From Terrilactibacillus laevilacticus (GTDB lineage: Bacteria > Bacillota > Bacilli > Bacillales > Sporolactobacillaceae), in contig NZ_VDCY01000002.1 in NCBI RefSeq assembly GCF_006517395.1, positions 1 to 64,000 on the forward strand: a DNA stretch of 64,000 nt, read 5' to 3'. Of this stretch, positions 1 to 7,448 are shown piece after piece. The notes under the pieces are model-generated. The model did not search any database, was not told the origin of the DNA, and worked only from the letters and a program-made list of their open reading frames with translations. Numbering within the stretch: position 1 is the first letter of the stretch; every line of letters begins with the position of its first letter. Position numbers and translations under genes: made by a program.

Positions 1-92
1 ATAGCCGTATATTTGATTTGAGAAAATCATGATATACGGCCATTTGCGATGCGTACCGTAAAGGTGCGCATATTTTTATAGTTCGGGCTTAC
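1..92 (+). mobile_element. IS66-family right end (solo remnant)
   Basis: The sequence matches 16585-16674, which lies directly behind an IS66 transposase remnant. Both copies have a hairpin (gccgtatat paired with atatacggc), a second hairpin (gcgtacc paired with ggtgcgc) and the end ttcgggcttac. The reverse complement of that end, GTAAGCCCGAA, fits the GTAA start of IS66-family inverted repeats. The transposase itself would lie to the left, outside the window. The end abuts the Ig-like protein gene and supplies its last codons. Confidence 0.7.
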
Positions 93-881
93 AGTTGTTC
101 CTGTAACAGTAAATTCTCCACCACTGAGTTTATTATCCGGATCATCCCAATCCCATACTGATATTTGGTTCTCGGATGTATCATAAATAGTTACGTAGCT
201 TACTTTATAAGTTCCAGATTCTGAGTTTGATTGTATTGGTATACTTCCCTCGTACATTCCTCTTGTAGGATTATAATTCATCGAAACATAAACTGATTTA
301 TTTGTTATTGGAGTTTTATAGTATAGACGTACCCTGCTTATCCCTACATCATCTGTCGCCTTCACACTCACCTTCACAGTATCATTTATTGTAGCCTTAG
401 ACTTGTCTACCTGAATACTCTCTAATGTAGGTTTTGTGATATCTGCTTCAGTTGTTCCTGTAACAGTAAATTCTCCACCACTGAGTTTATTATCCGGACC
501 ATCCCAATCCCATACTGATATTTGGTTCTCGGATGAATCATAAATAGTTACGTAATTTACTTTATAAGTTCCAGATTCTGAGTTTGATTGTATTGGTATA
601 CTTCCCTCGTACATTCCTGTTGTAGGATTATAATTCATCGAAACATACACTGATTTATTTGTTATTGGAGTTTTATAGTATAGACGTACCCTGCTTATCC
701 CTACATCATCCGTAGCCTTCACACTCACCTTCACAGTATCTCCAACTGTTGCTTCAGTCTTATCTACCTGTATGCTTTCTAATGTAGGATTGGTTACATC
801 GGCTACCGCCTTTACATTATTTATTTGCAATGTTCCTGTTAAAAGTATAAATACGATTAATGCTACAACGTTCTTCTTCAC
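27..881 (-). CDS. Secreted protein with two Ig-like repeats, C-terminus replaced by an IS end
   Basis: 284 residues from a GTG start preceded by AAAGGGGA. Residues 1-26 form a signal peptide (Lys-Lys, hydrophobic core, then VKA). Two copies of a roughly 119-residue beta-rich module follow. Each carries DDVGISRVRLYYKTP, a YEG turn, an ESGTYKV strand and ENQISVWDWD, the pattern of bacterial Ig-like modules on secreted enzymes and cell-surface proteins. The repeats are nearly identical at DNA level (94-436 and 451-793, offset 357), so the duplication is recent. After the second TVTGTT the frame enters the IS66 end at 1-92, which encodes the final 20 or so residues. The natural protein was therefore probably longer, and any catalytic or anchoring domain is lost. 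No catalytic motif is visible. Function: likely extracellular binding or adhesion, unproven. Confidence 0.7.
   Translation of the reverse strand: MKKNVVALIVFILLTGTLQINNVKAVADVTNPTLESIQVDKTEATVGDTVKVSVKATDDVGISRVRLYYKTPITNKSVYVSMNYNPTTGMYEGSIPIQSNSESGTYKVNYVTIYDSSENQISVWDWDGPDNKLSGGEFTVTGTTEADITKPTLESIQVDKSKATINDTVKVSVKATDDVGISRVRLYYKTPITNKSVYVSMNYNPTRGMYEGSIPIQSNSESGTYKVSYVTIYDTSENQISVWDWDDPDNKLSGGEFTVTGTTVSPNYKNMRTFTVRIANGRIS
94..793. repeat. Direct repeat, two 343-bp copies offset by 357 bp
   Basis: 94-436 and 451-793 differ at only a few positions. They encode the two Ig-like modules of the secreted protein. The near identity suggests recent duplication or gene conversion. Confidence 0.85.
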
Positions 882-1316
882 CCATGTATCCCCTTTAATT
901 TATATATTTCTTACTGATATTATTAATGGTCGTTTCTCTTTCTCCTATTTAACTTTTATTTCCGAAGACTATTATCTTTTCATCTTATCAATTTCACAAT
1001 CTTCTTTATGTATTAATGAATAACGAGGTAGATGAAAGCAACATAAATTACTCTTCAGTGCTTTCCCTTAGTCCATCTTTCCTAAGTTCTAAATTCCTAT
1101 ATTGTATCTCAATCATACTAACACCTCTTTTGATCTATCAAAAATCTCCTATGTTCTACATCGTTCATTATACCTGTTACTTTACGACTTGGAAATCATT
1201 GATTTTAATGTAAAAGATTCATATAAGAGCATCCCTCTCTAAACCTAGAAATCTATACATAAAGGATATATCTAATTAGGTATGTTGATTTAAAAAGAAT
1301 TCATTTACGATATAAA
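882..1316. other. AT-rich gap without recognisable genes
   Basis: Only short frames without ribosome binding sites or family resemblance are present. I see nothing else until the terminator at 1313. Confidence 0.5.
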
Positions 1317-1375
1317 AACCCGAATAACAGTATATTATTAATCGATCCATTATTCGGGTTAGATTTTATTTTTTT
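1313..1375 (-). terminator. Bidirectional rho-independent terminator
   Basis: AACCCGAATAA (1317-1327) pairs perfectly with TTATTCGGGTT (1350-1360). A T-rich tract follows on the plus strand, and a T5 run follows the stem on the minus strand. It lies just downstream of the sigma factor gene. Confidence 0.8.
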
Positions 1376-1396
1376 TACAATATGTAACAAATTCAT

Positions 1397-1906
1397 TTAT
1401 GACTGAAAAATCTCTATCCCAGCTTTTTTCATCTTCTTCATGGCTGATTTCTTCCATGATCTCACGGTATGTGGAGATACATGATGCTTTTTTGCAATGG
1501 TGTTAGTCTCTTGATCTTCAATAAATTGGAGTTTGAACCATAGAAGTTCACGTGGTGTAAGAATTGTGTCGAGTCTTTGGAGGATATCACAAGGGAAGTA
1601 GTTGTCTTGATGAGTTTCAAGTAATTGCTCCTTTATTTCATCTGTATAGACATGACGTGAATAGTGACGCTTTTTTGCTCGAATGTCTGATATTATTCGG
1701 CAGCGAATTTTTAATTCTGCATATGAAGGAAAGGCCCCCTTCTTTGGATCAAAGGAAATCGTCGCTTCATATAAGCCGATAAGCCCACTCTGAAACATTT
1801 CATCAAAGTCATTCTGACAATAAAGTTGTTTTATGATTTTTTTTATTAATGGTTCATACGCATTTGCCATTTCTTCAAATGAAGGTATCATCATTTTTCT
1901 ATCCAT
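1397..1906 (-). CDS. Small sigma-70 family RNA polymerase sigma factor
   Basis: 169 residues, ATG preceded by GGAG at 8 bp. Residues about 12-80 are a sigma region 2 (DFDEMFQSGLIGLYEA, then the basic helix IRCRIISDIRAKKRHYSR). Residues about 110-165 are a region 4 helix-turn-helix (LTPRELLWF, then TNTIAKKHHVSPHTVRSWKKSA). The size fits an ECF-like or SigO-like alternative factor that recruits RNA polymerase to a small regulon. It is divergent from the DUF1659/DUF2922/YvrJ genes. In B. subtilis yvrJ sits beside the sigO/rsoA sigma pair, so a functional link is plausible but inferred. No anti-sigma gene is seen next to it. A terminator follows directly. Confidence 0.85.
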   Translation of the reverse strand: MDRKMMIPSFEEMANAYEPLIKKIIKQLYCQNDFDEMFQSGLIGLYEATISFDPKKGAFPSYAELKIRCRIISDIRAKKRHYSRHVYTDEIKEQLLETHQDNYFPCDILQRLDTILTPRELLWFKLQFIEDQETNTIAKKHHVSPHTVRSWKKSAMKKMKKAGIEIFQS

Positions 1907-2029
1907 GTATTCGCTCCAATAAGCGCGCGCTATTAAATTTACCGGTTACTAATAATTTATCAGATGTGTAATTAGTTGTGTGTCTTTTTCACCTCGATTC
2001 ACATAATATTCACAAATTTTCTACACTTT

Positions 2030-2064
2030 TCGATATTTTTCGATTTCTCTCACCAAAATGAACT
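2030..2064 (+). repeat. Degenerate copy of the RAYT-associated dispersed element
   Basis: The sequence tatttttcgatttctctcacc resembles the tatttttcgacaaaattcggg...gtgaca element found elsewhere. It borders the left side of a comM remnant. Weak match. Confidence 0.3.
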
Positions 2065-2107
2065 AGTTCTTGCGACTTATAATAGTGGGGTTATTGATTA
2101 AGCAAGA

Positions 2108-2372
2108 AATATTAATCAAAATAGGAGTCTACTCAAAAATCATGCTGCTCTTCTTTTACTCTGTGGGTAATAGACTCACAATAAACTTCTTATCTGAAAA
2201 CTCGCAATGTAACGAATATAAAGCACCAACCACTCTTTCCTTTGATTTTTTCGCACAAGCATCCGTCAAATCAACAATACAAATACTCTCTTTCCCGGCA
2301 TCACACGAACCTTGATATTTACCTTATACCCTTCCAATCCTTTTTAACAAATACTCGAACAATCATTGCCAC
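2108..2372 (-). pseudogene. Decayed comM 5' fragment (third copy)
   Basis: Aligns along its whole length with the 5' end of the intact comM (about 6330-6585) and with the second decayed copy. The codons for the VNLSP region, the KESKERVVGALY region and the start are still recognisable, as is the CTCCTAT leader. Many substitutions and indels break the frame, and the GTG start context survives at about 2372. It is the oldest-looking of the three copies. It occupies the same place relative to the micro-gene unit (immediately 5', opposite strand) as the intact gene does to the second unit. Confidence 0.75.
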
Positions 2373-2463
2373 ATGATTAATCTCCTATAAAACAAATATT
2401 GTTCTTGTATTTAAGAGGTAAAGGTACTCTTATTAACAACAACTTCACACACTTGATTTTCAA

Positions 2464-2500
2464 TATTTTTCGATCAAATTCGAGTGGCGACTAAACTATT
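2464..2500 (+). repeat. RAYT-associated dispersed element, copy a
   Basis: tatttttcgatcaaattcg, then agtggcgac and taaactatt. Degenerate copy between the comM remnant and the DUF1659 gene. Confidence 0.5.
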
Positions 2501-2570
2501 AAAATTAATGACGTCCACTCACCATTTCTATCGACTACCTGCGATTTATAGAGTGAAGGAGGTGATCAAC

Positions 2571-2789
2571 ATGGCAAGTGCAGATACATTATCATCCGCT
2601 CTTACTTTAGTGCTTGATGGTGGGCTTGATGAGAAAGGAAAGCAAATCTTGAAAAAGAAAAGTTTTCGAAATGTTAAGGCAACAGCTTCTCAAGATGCGG
2701 TTTATGCTGTGGCACAAGCTCTCGCTCCACTCCAAACGCTCCCGTTAATCGACATCGAGCGTACGGACGTTGTCCAAATCCACGAGTAA
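2571..2789 (+). CDS. DUF1659 family small protein
   Basis: 72 residues from the ATG at 2571, chosen over an upstream in-frame ATG at 2484 because GGAGGTGATCAAC precedes it. The protein reads MASADTLSSALTLVLDGG then LKKKSFRNVKATASQDAVYAVA and ends in DVVQIHE. This is the usual DUF1659 size and pattern, and the family commonly sits next to DUF2922. Biochemical role unknown. It is the first gene of a three-gene unit (DUF1659, DUF2922, YvrJ) with each gene close behind a strong ribosome binding site. The proteins are small and lack signal peptides. Confidence 0.85.
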   Translation: MASADTLSSALTLVLDGGLDEKGKQILKKKSFRNVKATASQDAVYAVAQALAPLQTLPLIDIERTDVVQIHE

Positions 2790-2822
2790 AACTGATTTTA
2801 TTAAGGAAAGGAGGTGAAGATC

Positions 2823-3038
2823 TTGAAAACTCTTCAACTTCAATTTGAAAATGTCCAAGGCGGCACGGCCACCGTTTCTTTAGACAACCCGGTTGAACCT
2901 GTAAATCCAGCAGCTATTCAGCTCGCGCAAAATGCCATTCTTACGCAAAACATTTTCAACTCCACTGGAGGCGATTATGTCAAAGTGAAAGGAGCTAAAT
3001 TACTAGAACGTAATGTCACAGATATTGCATTAAGCTAA
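2823..3038 (+). CDS. DUF2922 family small protein
   Basis: 71 residues. The TTG at 2823 is taken as the start because AAAGGAGGTGAAGATC precedes it at proper spacing. The in-frame GTG at 2814 lies inside that ribosome binding site. The pattern TLQLQFENVQGGTATVSLDN then PVNPAAIQLAQNAILTQNIF and a C-terminal GAKLLERNVTDIALS is typical of DUF2922, whose function is unknown. It follows the DUF1659 gene by 33 bp and is followed at once by a terminator, so most transcripts may end before YvrJ. A 5'-truncated second copy lies at 6724-6877. Confidence 0.85.
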   Translation: MKTLQLQFENVQGGTATVSLDNPVEPVNPAAIQLAQNAILTQNIFNSTGGDYVKVKGAKLLERNVTDIALS

Positions 3039-3041
3039 AGC

Positions 3042-3069
3042 AAAAGAGGGGTTTGCGGTCCCCTCTTTT
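3042..3069 (+). terminator. Rho-independent terminator after DUF2922
   Basis: AAAAGAGGGG, loop TTTGCGG, then TCCCCTCTTTT. The same structure recurs after the second DUF2922 copy. Confidence 0.8.
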
Positions 3070-3101
3070 CTTATGACTATTTGAAAAGGGAGGTCAAGCC
3101 G

Positions 3102-3263
3102 ATGGATCAATGGATCGCTATGGCCAAGGATGTCGGTTTTCCCATCATGGTTACCTTATATTTACTTTACCGGATTGAAGGTAAGCTTGATGAACTCAAC
3201 CGTTCCATTCGGCAGCTGCCGAATGCGATTGTCCAGACGTTGCCGAAGGATAAAGTGTCGTAA
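3102..3263 (+). CDS. YvrJ family small protein
   Basis: 53 residues from the ATG at 3102, preceded by AAGGGAGGTCAAGCCG. One membrane helix (VGFPIMVTLYLLYRI, residues about 9-23) is followed by an amphipathic tail (LDELNRSIRQL). The length and motif match B. subtilis YvrJ, a single-pass membrane protein of unknown role encoded beside the sigO/rsoA sigma genes. A copy at 6941 differs at one residue (Arg to Gln). The nearby divergent sigma factor is suggestive context. Confidence 0.85.
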   Translation: MDQWIAMAKDVGFPIMVTLYLLYRIEGKLDELNRSIRQLPNAIVQTLPKDKVS

Positions 3264-3267
3264 ATAA

Positions 3268-3307
3268 AGCCCCATATCATCATTAGGAATCACGATGGTA
3301 TGGGGCT
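3268..3307 (+). terminator. Terminator of the first micro-gene unit
   Basis: AGCCCCATATCATC pairs with GATGGTATGGGGCT, followed by a T-rich stretch. Duplicated at 7107-7146. Confidence 0.75.
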
Positions 3308-3325
3308 ATTTACTTTTCGATATAA

Positions 3326-3370
3326 GTATTTTCGGAAAAATTTGGGTGGTGACAGCACGCCAAACTATTC
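3326..3370 (+). repeat. RAYT-associated dispersed element, copy b
   Basis: ttttcggaaaaa, then tttgggtggtgacagcacgc and caaactatt. It joins the micro-gene unit to the broken DESG gene. Confidence 0.7.
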
Positions 3371-3371
3371 T

Positions 3372-3904
3372 TTATCCCATATATAAAGAGTAATATGTAC
3401 TCATAAATAATTTTAAATAATTATTAAAACTAACTTCCGTTAATTGATGTGAATTTGACCACTCATAATATTTAATTTCACATTCTATAGCTTCTTCGAT
3501 GATAATTTGAGCATTTATACTACTTAATTTCCCGTAGTTTCTTAATAATCCATAAACGATTCTTTCTGGTAACTTCATGTAGATGGTAGAATCACAAAGA
3601 TTTTTATCTACATCTTTAAAATTTTTGGATTTTTCTTCGATAATTGATTGATCGTAATAGATGACATTCATTTTAACAAGTTGGTAATGATCTAACATTG
3701 TTTTAACTATCTTGGTTATAATCTTTCTTTCAATGCCATCACCATCGTAATTATTCCAGTGAATTTCTTTTTTAGCAATTACGGGTTTTAATCTTCAAAT
3801 ATGGGTAAAGAATAAATATTATTGGGTATAGATAGAGCCCCCATTAAATGTGGCCTGTCCTGATTTTTACCACTTTCATCATAGAATATAGATAAGTTGG
3901 CCAT
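3372..3904 (-). pseudogene. Frameshifted DESG-motif protein (DUF3800-like)
   Basis: Translation from the ATG at 3904 (AAAGAGGGA ribosome binding site) gives MANLSIFYDESGKNQDRPHL and stops at IFED*. After a one-base shift the frame continues KPVIAKKEIHWNNYDGDG into a 108-residue tail ending at 3372. The N-terminal FYDESG, followed after a gap by an acidic and basic core, is the hallmark of DUF3800, an RNase H-like family common in accessory regions. No intact C-terminal domain is obvious, and the gene ends right at a dispersed element. Either a real frameshift or, less likely, a sequencing error at the AAAA run. Confidence 0.5.
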
Positions 3905-4475
3905 AAAATCCCTCTTTACATAGTTTAGTAAATAATGCATAATATAATTACAAATTATATAGTATATAACTATAACTCGTTGCGCCTTAGATCAGCGACG
4001 CGTTAATTCAACGTATGAGAGTATCTCGTGAAGCCATGACTTTTCGCGCGATACTCTTTTTTAATATATTATCACTCATAATGCACGTTAAATTAGAATT
4101 TTAACGTGAAATATCTATTAGTCACTAAATCTGATTTTGCTCTAAACAATCTTGTTTTTTTTAATTCAGGTTAACTTTAATTCTATAGAATTAACTACTC
4201 CCCTCCCAGTATGTGCTTTTTAAGAGTGGTAGGACGTCACACTATTGACCCAAAGCAGAATATTTGTGTTTCTTATTAAAAATCACATTTAATTTCGGCC
4301 TATTACCAGTGCCGCTTACAGTTAAAAGCAAATAAACCATCCTCATTGTGGATAACAGATACCACGTATATTCCGACAAATGAGGGCTGGTTGTATTTGG
4401 TGACTGTTATGGACTTGGTTCTCGTTAAGTAGTAAGGATTTTAATCAATTCCCTAAGCAGGCAAAGTGCTTAATC
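3905..4475. other. Gap with one hairpin, otherwise nothing recognised
   Basis: 4018-4060 reads agagtatctcg...cgcgatactcttttttaa and is a likely plus-strand terminator, but no gene precedes it on that strand. It may be left from a deleted gene. Nothing else is recognisable up to the RAYT gene. Confidence 0.5.
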
Positions 4476-5042
4476 TTAAGTACTTTCTTCAATTTGAAGT
4501 TCTATAACATACTGACAATACTTTTCTACCTTTTGATCTAATTCTCCAAGAAAATGTTCCAATACTATGTCATGATTGATAAAAGGATGACGTATGAAAG
4601 TTTGATTCTGATAGTAAGAGAAACTACTCCATGGATATTCTTGAGGAAGGTTAACCATGTTCGCACGAACGGGGTTTAAGTGGATATAGCGGCTCACTTC
4701 AATCATTCCTGTTCTCGAATCGATCATCTTGTCATAGTATCGTTTCTCGTATACATGGCCTGTCAGATGGTAACGTGTATTGTAATAATTCGTATAGCGT
4801 TTGTTGATGAGTGACATGATTTTTGAAATGGGGTAATCTCGTGATCTTAACTGTAAATGAAAATGATTGGTCATTAAACAATAGGAGGCTAATTCAAAAG
4901 GGGTCTTTTCATATACTTTTCTAAGAATATACATGAAGGTCAGAAAGTCCGCAGCATCTTTGAATAGCGGATCTCTGCGATTTCCACGGCAGACAACATG
5001 GTAAAAATAGTTTGGTAGCCAAATGCGCTTTTTCCTTCCCAT
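4476..5042 (-). CDS. REP-associated tyrosine transposase (RAYT, Y1 HUH type)
   Basis: 188 residues, intact. The HUH motif is HFHLQ in CLMTNHFHLQLRS (about residues 58-70). The Y1 tyrosine is within KRYTNYYNTRY. The pattern RYIHLNPVRANMV is typical of the IS200-like transposase fold in RAYTs. RAYTs cut and join single-stranded DNA at REP-type palindromes and are usually domesticated single-copy genes. It starts 4 bp after the comM stop and would be translated from a ribosome binding site inside comM's end, so the two are probably co-transcribed. The dispersed element repeated in this window is the natural candidate for its substrate. A decayed tail of a second copy is visible at about 9966-10001. 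Confidence 0.85.
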   Translation of the reverse strand: MGRKKRIWLPNYFYHVVCRGNRRDPLFKDAADFLTFMYILRKVYEKTPFELASYCLMTNHFHLQLRSRDYPISKIMSLINKRYTNYYNTRYHLTGHVYEKRYYDKMIDSRTGMIEVSRYIHLNPVRANMVNLPQEYPWSSFSYYQNQTFIRHPFINHDIVLEHFLGELDQKVEKYCQYVIELQIEEST

Positions 5043-5046
5043 AATT

Positions 5047-6585
5047 TTACCTCACCTTGATATTATGTCTGTCGTTTGTTTTCTTCCCTCTTCTTAACGA
5101 CATAGCTTCCCAAAGGGCTTCATTAGTGATCTTTTCATCGCCATTTAAATCGGCAATCGTTCTTGCTAATCTGTATATTTTTGTTTGAACACGGTTACTC
5201 CAGTGGTAGTGACTAAACCATTTTTGAACCATTTTTTGCTGCGTAATGGATATTGTTTGTAGGATGTGATCGATGGATATGGTGGCGTTATATCGATCTT
5301 TGCCATACCTCTGATATTGTCTTATTCGGCCCTCTATCACGCGATCACGAATGTCAGATGATCTTTCTCTCTTTTCTCTAGACTCTAAATCGAAAGAAAC
5401 AGAAGTAAGATTTAATAGGATATCCATTCGATCGAGAACCGGTCCAGAAATTCGATTCTGATAAGCCTGAATTTGTTTCGGTGTACAGGTGCAATAGCGA
5501 TCTCTTGCTCCTAGATAACCACAAGGACAAGGGTTCATGGCACCAATGAGAATGTATCTAGCGGGATAGGAAACGGTAGATGCTGCCCGGCTGATGGTCA
5601 CCTTCCCTGATTCCATTGGCTGCCGAAGCATATCTAATGTTCGTTTCGGAAATTCAGCCATTTCATCTAGAAATAGGACACCCCGGTGAGCTAATGAAAC
5701 TTCCCCAGGCTTGGGATTCGTTCCCCCACCTACCAAGGAAACAGCAGAAGAAGAGTGATGGGGCGATCTGAATGGCGGTTGATGAATAATTGGTAAGGAT
5801 ACTCCAGAAAGTTGATAGATACTCATGACCTCAAATTGATGATCTAGCGTTAATGGCGGTAATATAGAAGGAAACGTCTCCGACAAAAGACTCTTTCCAC
5901 AACCAGGTGGGCCTATGAGAAGCACATTGTGACCACCAGCAGCGGCAATCTCTAATGCCCGTTTCGCTTTACTATGTCCAATAATATCTTGAAAGTCTTT
6001 TTGAAATGTAGGGGTTTGCTTAATAGCTAAATTTGAAGGTGAAACTTTGGGTTCCGTTTGAAGAGGTATAGAAAGCTGTCCAGAAAGTGTTTGCAGAAGT
6101 TCCGCTAATGAATGGACAAAATGAAGATCAATGTCTTCAATACTTGTCAAAGGCAAATCTGGAATAACAGGAAGATATAGTTGTTTAACCTTCTCTTTCT
6201 TAGCTGCAAGAACGGCGGGAAGCATGCCTTCTACTGGCTTAATGGTTCCATCGAGAGACAAAGCACCTAAAAACGCCGCATCATCAGGTATTTCATCTTG
6301 AAAATGATTAACCTCTTTCATCATTCCAATAGCCATTGCTAAATCAAAAATAGGGCTATTCTTCCTTTGCTCTGCGGGTGATAGATTCACAATCACTTTC
6401 TTATCTGGGAACTCACAATCTAATGAATATAGAGCGCCAACCACTCTTTCCTTTGATTCTTTCACACAAGCATCCGGCAAACCAACAATACAAACACTCT
6501 CTTTACCCGGCATCACTTGTACCTCGACCTTAACCTTATATCCTTCCAGACCTTTTAAACCAATACTCTGAACAATTGTTGTCAC
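5047..6585 (-). CDS. comM: YifB/ComM family Mg-chelatase-like AAA+ ATPase
   Basis: 512 residues, full family length. Residues 1-190 are the ChlI-like N-terminal domain (MTTIVQSIGLKGLEGYKV, then VGLPDACVKESKERV). The AAA+ core has Walker A GPPGCGKS, Walker B GVLFLDEMAEF and a cysteine cluster CPCGYLG...CTCTP. The C-terminal lid domain follows. In Gram-negatives ComM is a helicase that aids branch migration during natural transformation. The Firmicute homologue is less studied. The GTG start overlaps ATGTGA behind AGGAGGGG. This is the only intact copy of three in the window, and its RAYT neighbour suggests copying of the block. Confidence 0.9.
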   Translation of the reverse strand: MTTIVQSIGLKGLEGYKVKVEVQVMPGKESVCIVGLPDACVKESKERVVGALYSLDCEFPDKKVIVNLSPAEQRKNSPIFDLAMAIGMMKEVNHFQDEIPDDAAFLGALSLDGTIKPVEGMLPAVLAAKKEKVKQLYLPVIPDLPLTSIEDIDLHFVHSLAELLQTLSGQLSIPLQTEPKVSPSNLAIKQTPTFQKDFQDIIGHSKAKRALEIAAAGGHNVLLIGPPGCGKSLLSETFPSILPPLTLDHQFEVMSIYQLSGVSLPIIHQPPFRSPHHSSSAVSLVGGGTNPKPGEVSLAHRGVLFLDEMAEFPKRTLDMLRQPMESGKVTISRAASTVSYPARYILIGAMNPCPCGYLGARDRYCTCTPKQIQAYQNRISGPVLDRMDILLNLTSVSFDLESREKRERSSDIRDRVIEGRIRQYQRYGKDRYNATISIDHILQTISITQQKMVQKWFSHYHWSNRVQTKIYRLARTIADLNGDEKITNEALWEAMSLRRGKKTNDRHNIKVR

Positions 6586-6669
6586 ATGATACCCCTCCTA
6601 TAAGAAACGAATGTATGTTCTTATTTTTATAATATAGGGCGCTTATAAACTTGTCAATAACTTTTTAAT

Positions 6670-6716
6670 TTAATTTTCTATATTTTTCGACAAAATCGTG
6701 GTGACAGGCATGCAAA
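6670..6716 (+). repeat. RAYT-associated dispersed element, copy c
   Basis: tatttttcgacaaaatcgtg, then gtgacaggcatgcaaaa. It forms the exact junction between the comM leader and the truncated DUF2922 copy. Confidence 0.8.
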
Positions 6717-6723
6717 AATGAGA

Positions 6724-6877
6724 TAATCCTGTTGAACCTGTGAATCCTGCAGTCATTCAAGCTGCACAAACTGCGATTCTGACGCAAAACATTTTCAACT
6801 CCTCAGGAGGCGATTATGTCAAAGTGAAAGGAGCTAAAATCGTGGAACGTAATGTCACGGATATTGTCTTAAGCTAA
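6724..6877 (+). pseudogene. 5'-truncated DUF2922 copy
   Basis: The sequence from DNPVEPVNPA to the end (IVERNVTDIVLS) matches the intact DUF2922 gene. The first third is replaced by the dispersed element at 6670-6716, and no start codon is usable. The downstream terminator is conserved. Confidence 0.85.
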
Positions 6878-6882
6878 AGCAT

Positions 6883-6908
6883 AAAGAGGGGTTTGCGGTC
6901 CCCTCTTT
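6883..6908 (+). terminator. Terminator after the DUF2922 remnant
   Basis: AAAGAGGGG, loop, CCCCTCTTT. Copy of 3042-3069. Confidence 0.75.
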
Positions 6909-6940
6909 TATTATATTTAACCGATAAGGAGGCTAAAACG

Positions 6941-7102
6941 ATGGATCAATGGATCGCTATGGCAAAGGATGTTGGTTTCCCCATCATGGTTACCCTATAT
7001 TTGCTTTACCGAATTGAAGGGAAACTGGATGAACTCAACCGTTCCATTCAGCAGCTGCCGAATGCGATTGTCCAGACGTTGCCGAAGGATAAAGTGTCGT
7101 AA
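6941..7102 (+). CDS. YvrJ family small protein, second copy
   Basis: 53 residues from the ATG at 6941 behind AAGGAGGCTAAAACG. One membrane helix (VGFPIMVTLYLLYRI) and the tail LDELNRSIQQLPNAIV. It differs from the copy at 3102 by one residue. Many third-position changes show that it is not a very recent copy and has stayed under selection. DUF1659 is missing and DUF2922 is broken in this unit, so YvrJ apparently can persist alone. Confidence 0.8.
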   Translation: MDQWIAMAKDVGFPIMVTLYLLYRIEGKLDELNRSIQQLPNAIVQTLPKDKVS

Positions 7103-7106
7103 ATAA

Positions 7107-7146
7107 AGCCCCATATCATCATTAGGAATCACGATGGTATGGGGCT
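7107..7146 (+). terminator. Terminator of the second micro-gene unit
   Basis: AGCCCCATATCATC pairs with GATGGTATGGGGCT. Identical to 3268-3307. Confidence 0.75.
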
Positions 7147-7160
7147 ATTTACTTTTCGAT

Positions 7161-7206
7161 AAAAATAATTCTCGACAAAATTCGGGTGAGACTGGCACCC
7201 GAAACT
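7161..7206 (+). repeat. RAYT-associated dispersed element, copy d
   Basis: ttctcgacaaaattcgggtg, then agactggcacccgaaact. It ends the second micro-gene unit, exactly as copy b ends the first. Confidence 0.75.
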
Positions 7207-7211
7207 GATGA

Positions 7212-7258
7212 AAAAAAAAAGTTCTACAGTCTACCAATTTGATAGACTGTAGGACTTT
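7212..7258 (-). terminator. Strong minus-strand terminator
   Basis: AAAGTCCTACAGTCTA and TAGACTGTAGAACTTT form a 16-bp stem with one mismatch. Nine further Ts follow on the minus strand. It probably ends the HIRAN/kinase transcript. Confidence 0.8.
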
Positions 7259-7448
7259 CTAGTGCAACCAGTTAGTGTTAGTTGTTAGAGTTAGCTATGA
7301 AATTGTGAGGAATATTTTTCTTGAACCTTCTCTACAGACATTCAAGAGCTTTGCCTTCAAATACCTTAGAAAACAAGCAATGTTCAGGTTTTGAGCCCAT
7401 TAATAGGATTATAAATCAGGGGCGGCAGCAGACACAAAGAACCATTCC

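Noticed and set aside
1-92. Natural terminator of the Ig-like protein gene
   Set aside because: The same 90 bp stand behind an IS66 transposase remnant at 16585, so it is an element end and not part of the gene.
772-1213. Two plus-strand frames (83 and 65 residues)
   Set aside because: The first overlaps the Ig-like gene, the second has no ribosome binding site, and composition is that of spacer DNA.
2070-2315. 81-residue plus-strand frame
   Set aside because: It lies antisense to the decayed comM fragment, lacks a ribosome binding site and resembles nothing.
3372-3698. Independent 108-residue gene
   Set aside because: The upstream sequence continues the same protein in another frame with a proper start and DESG motif, so it is the tail of a frameshifted gene.
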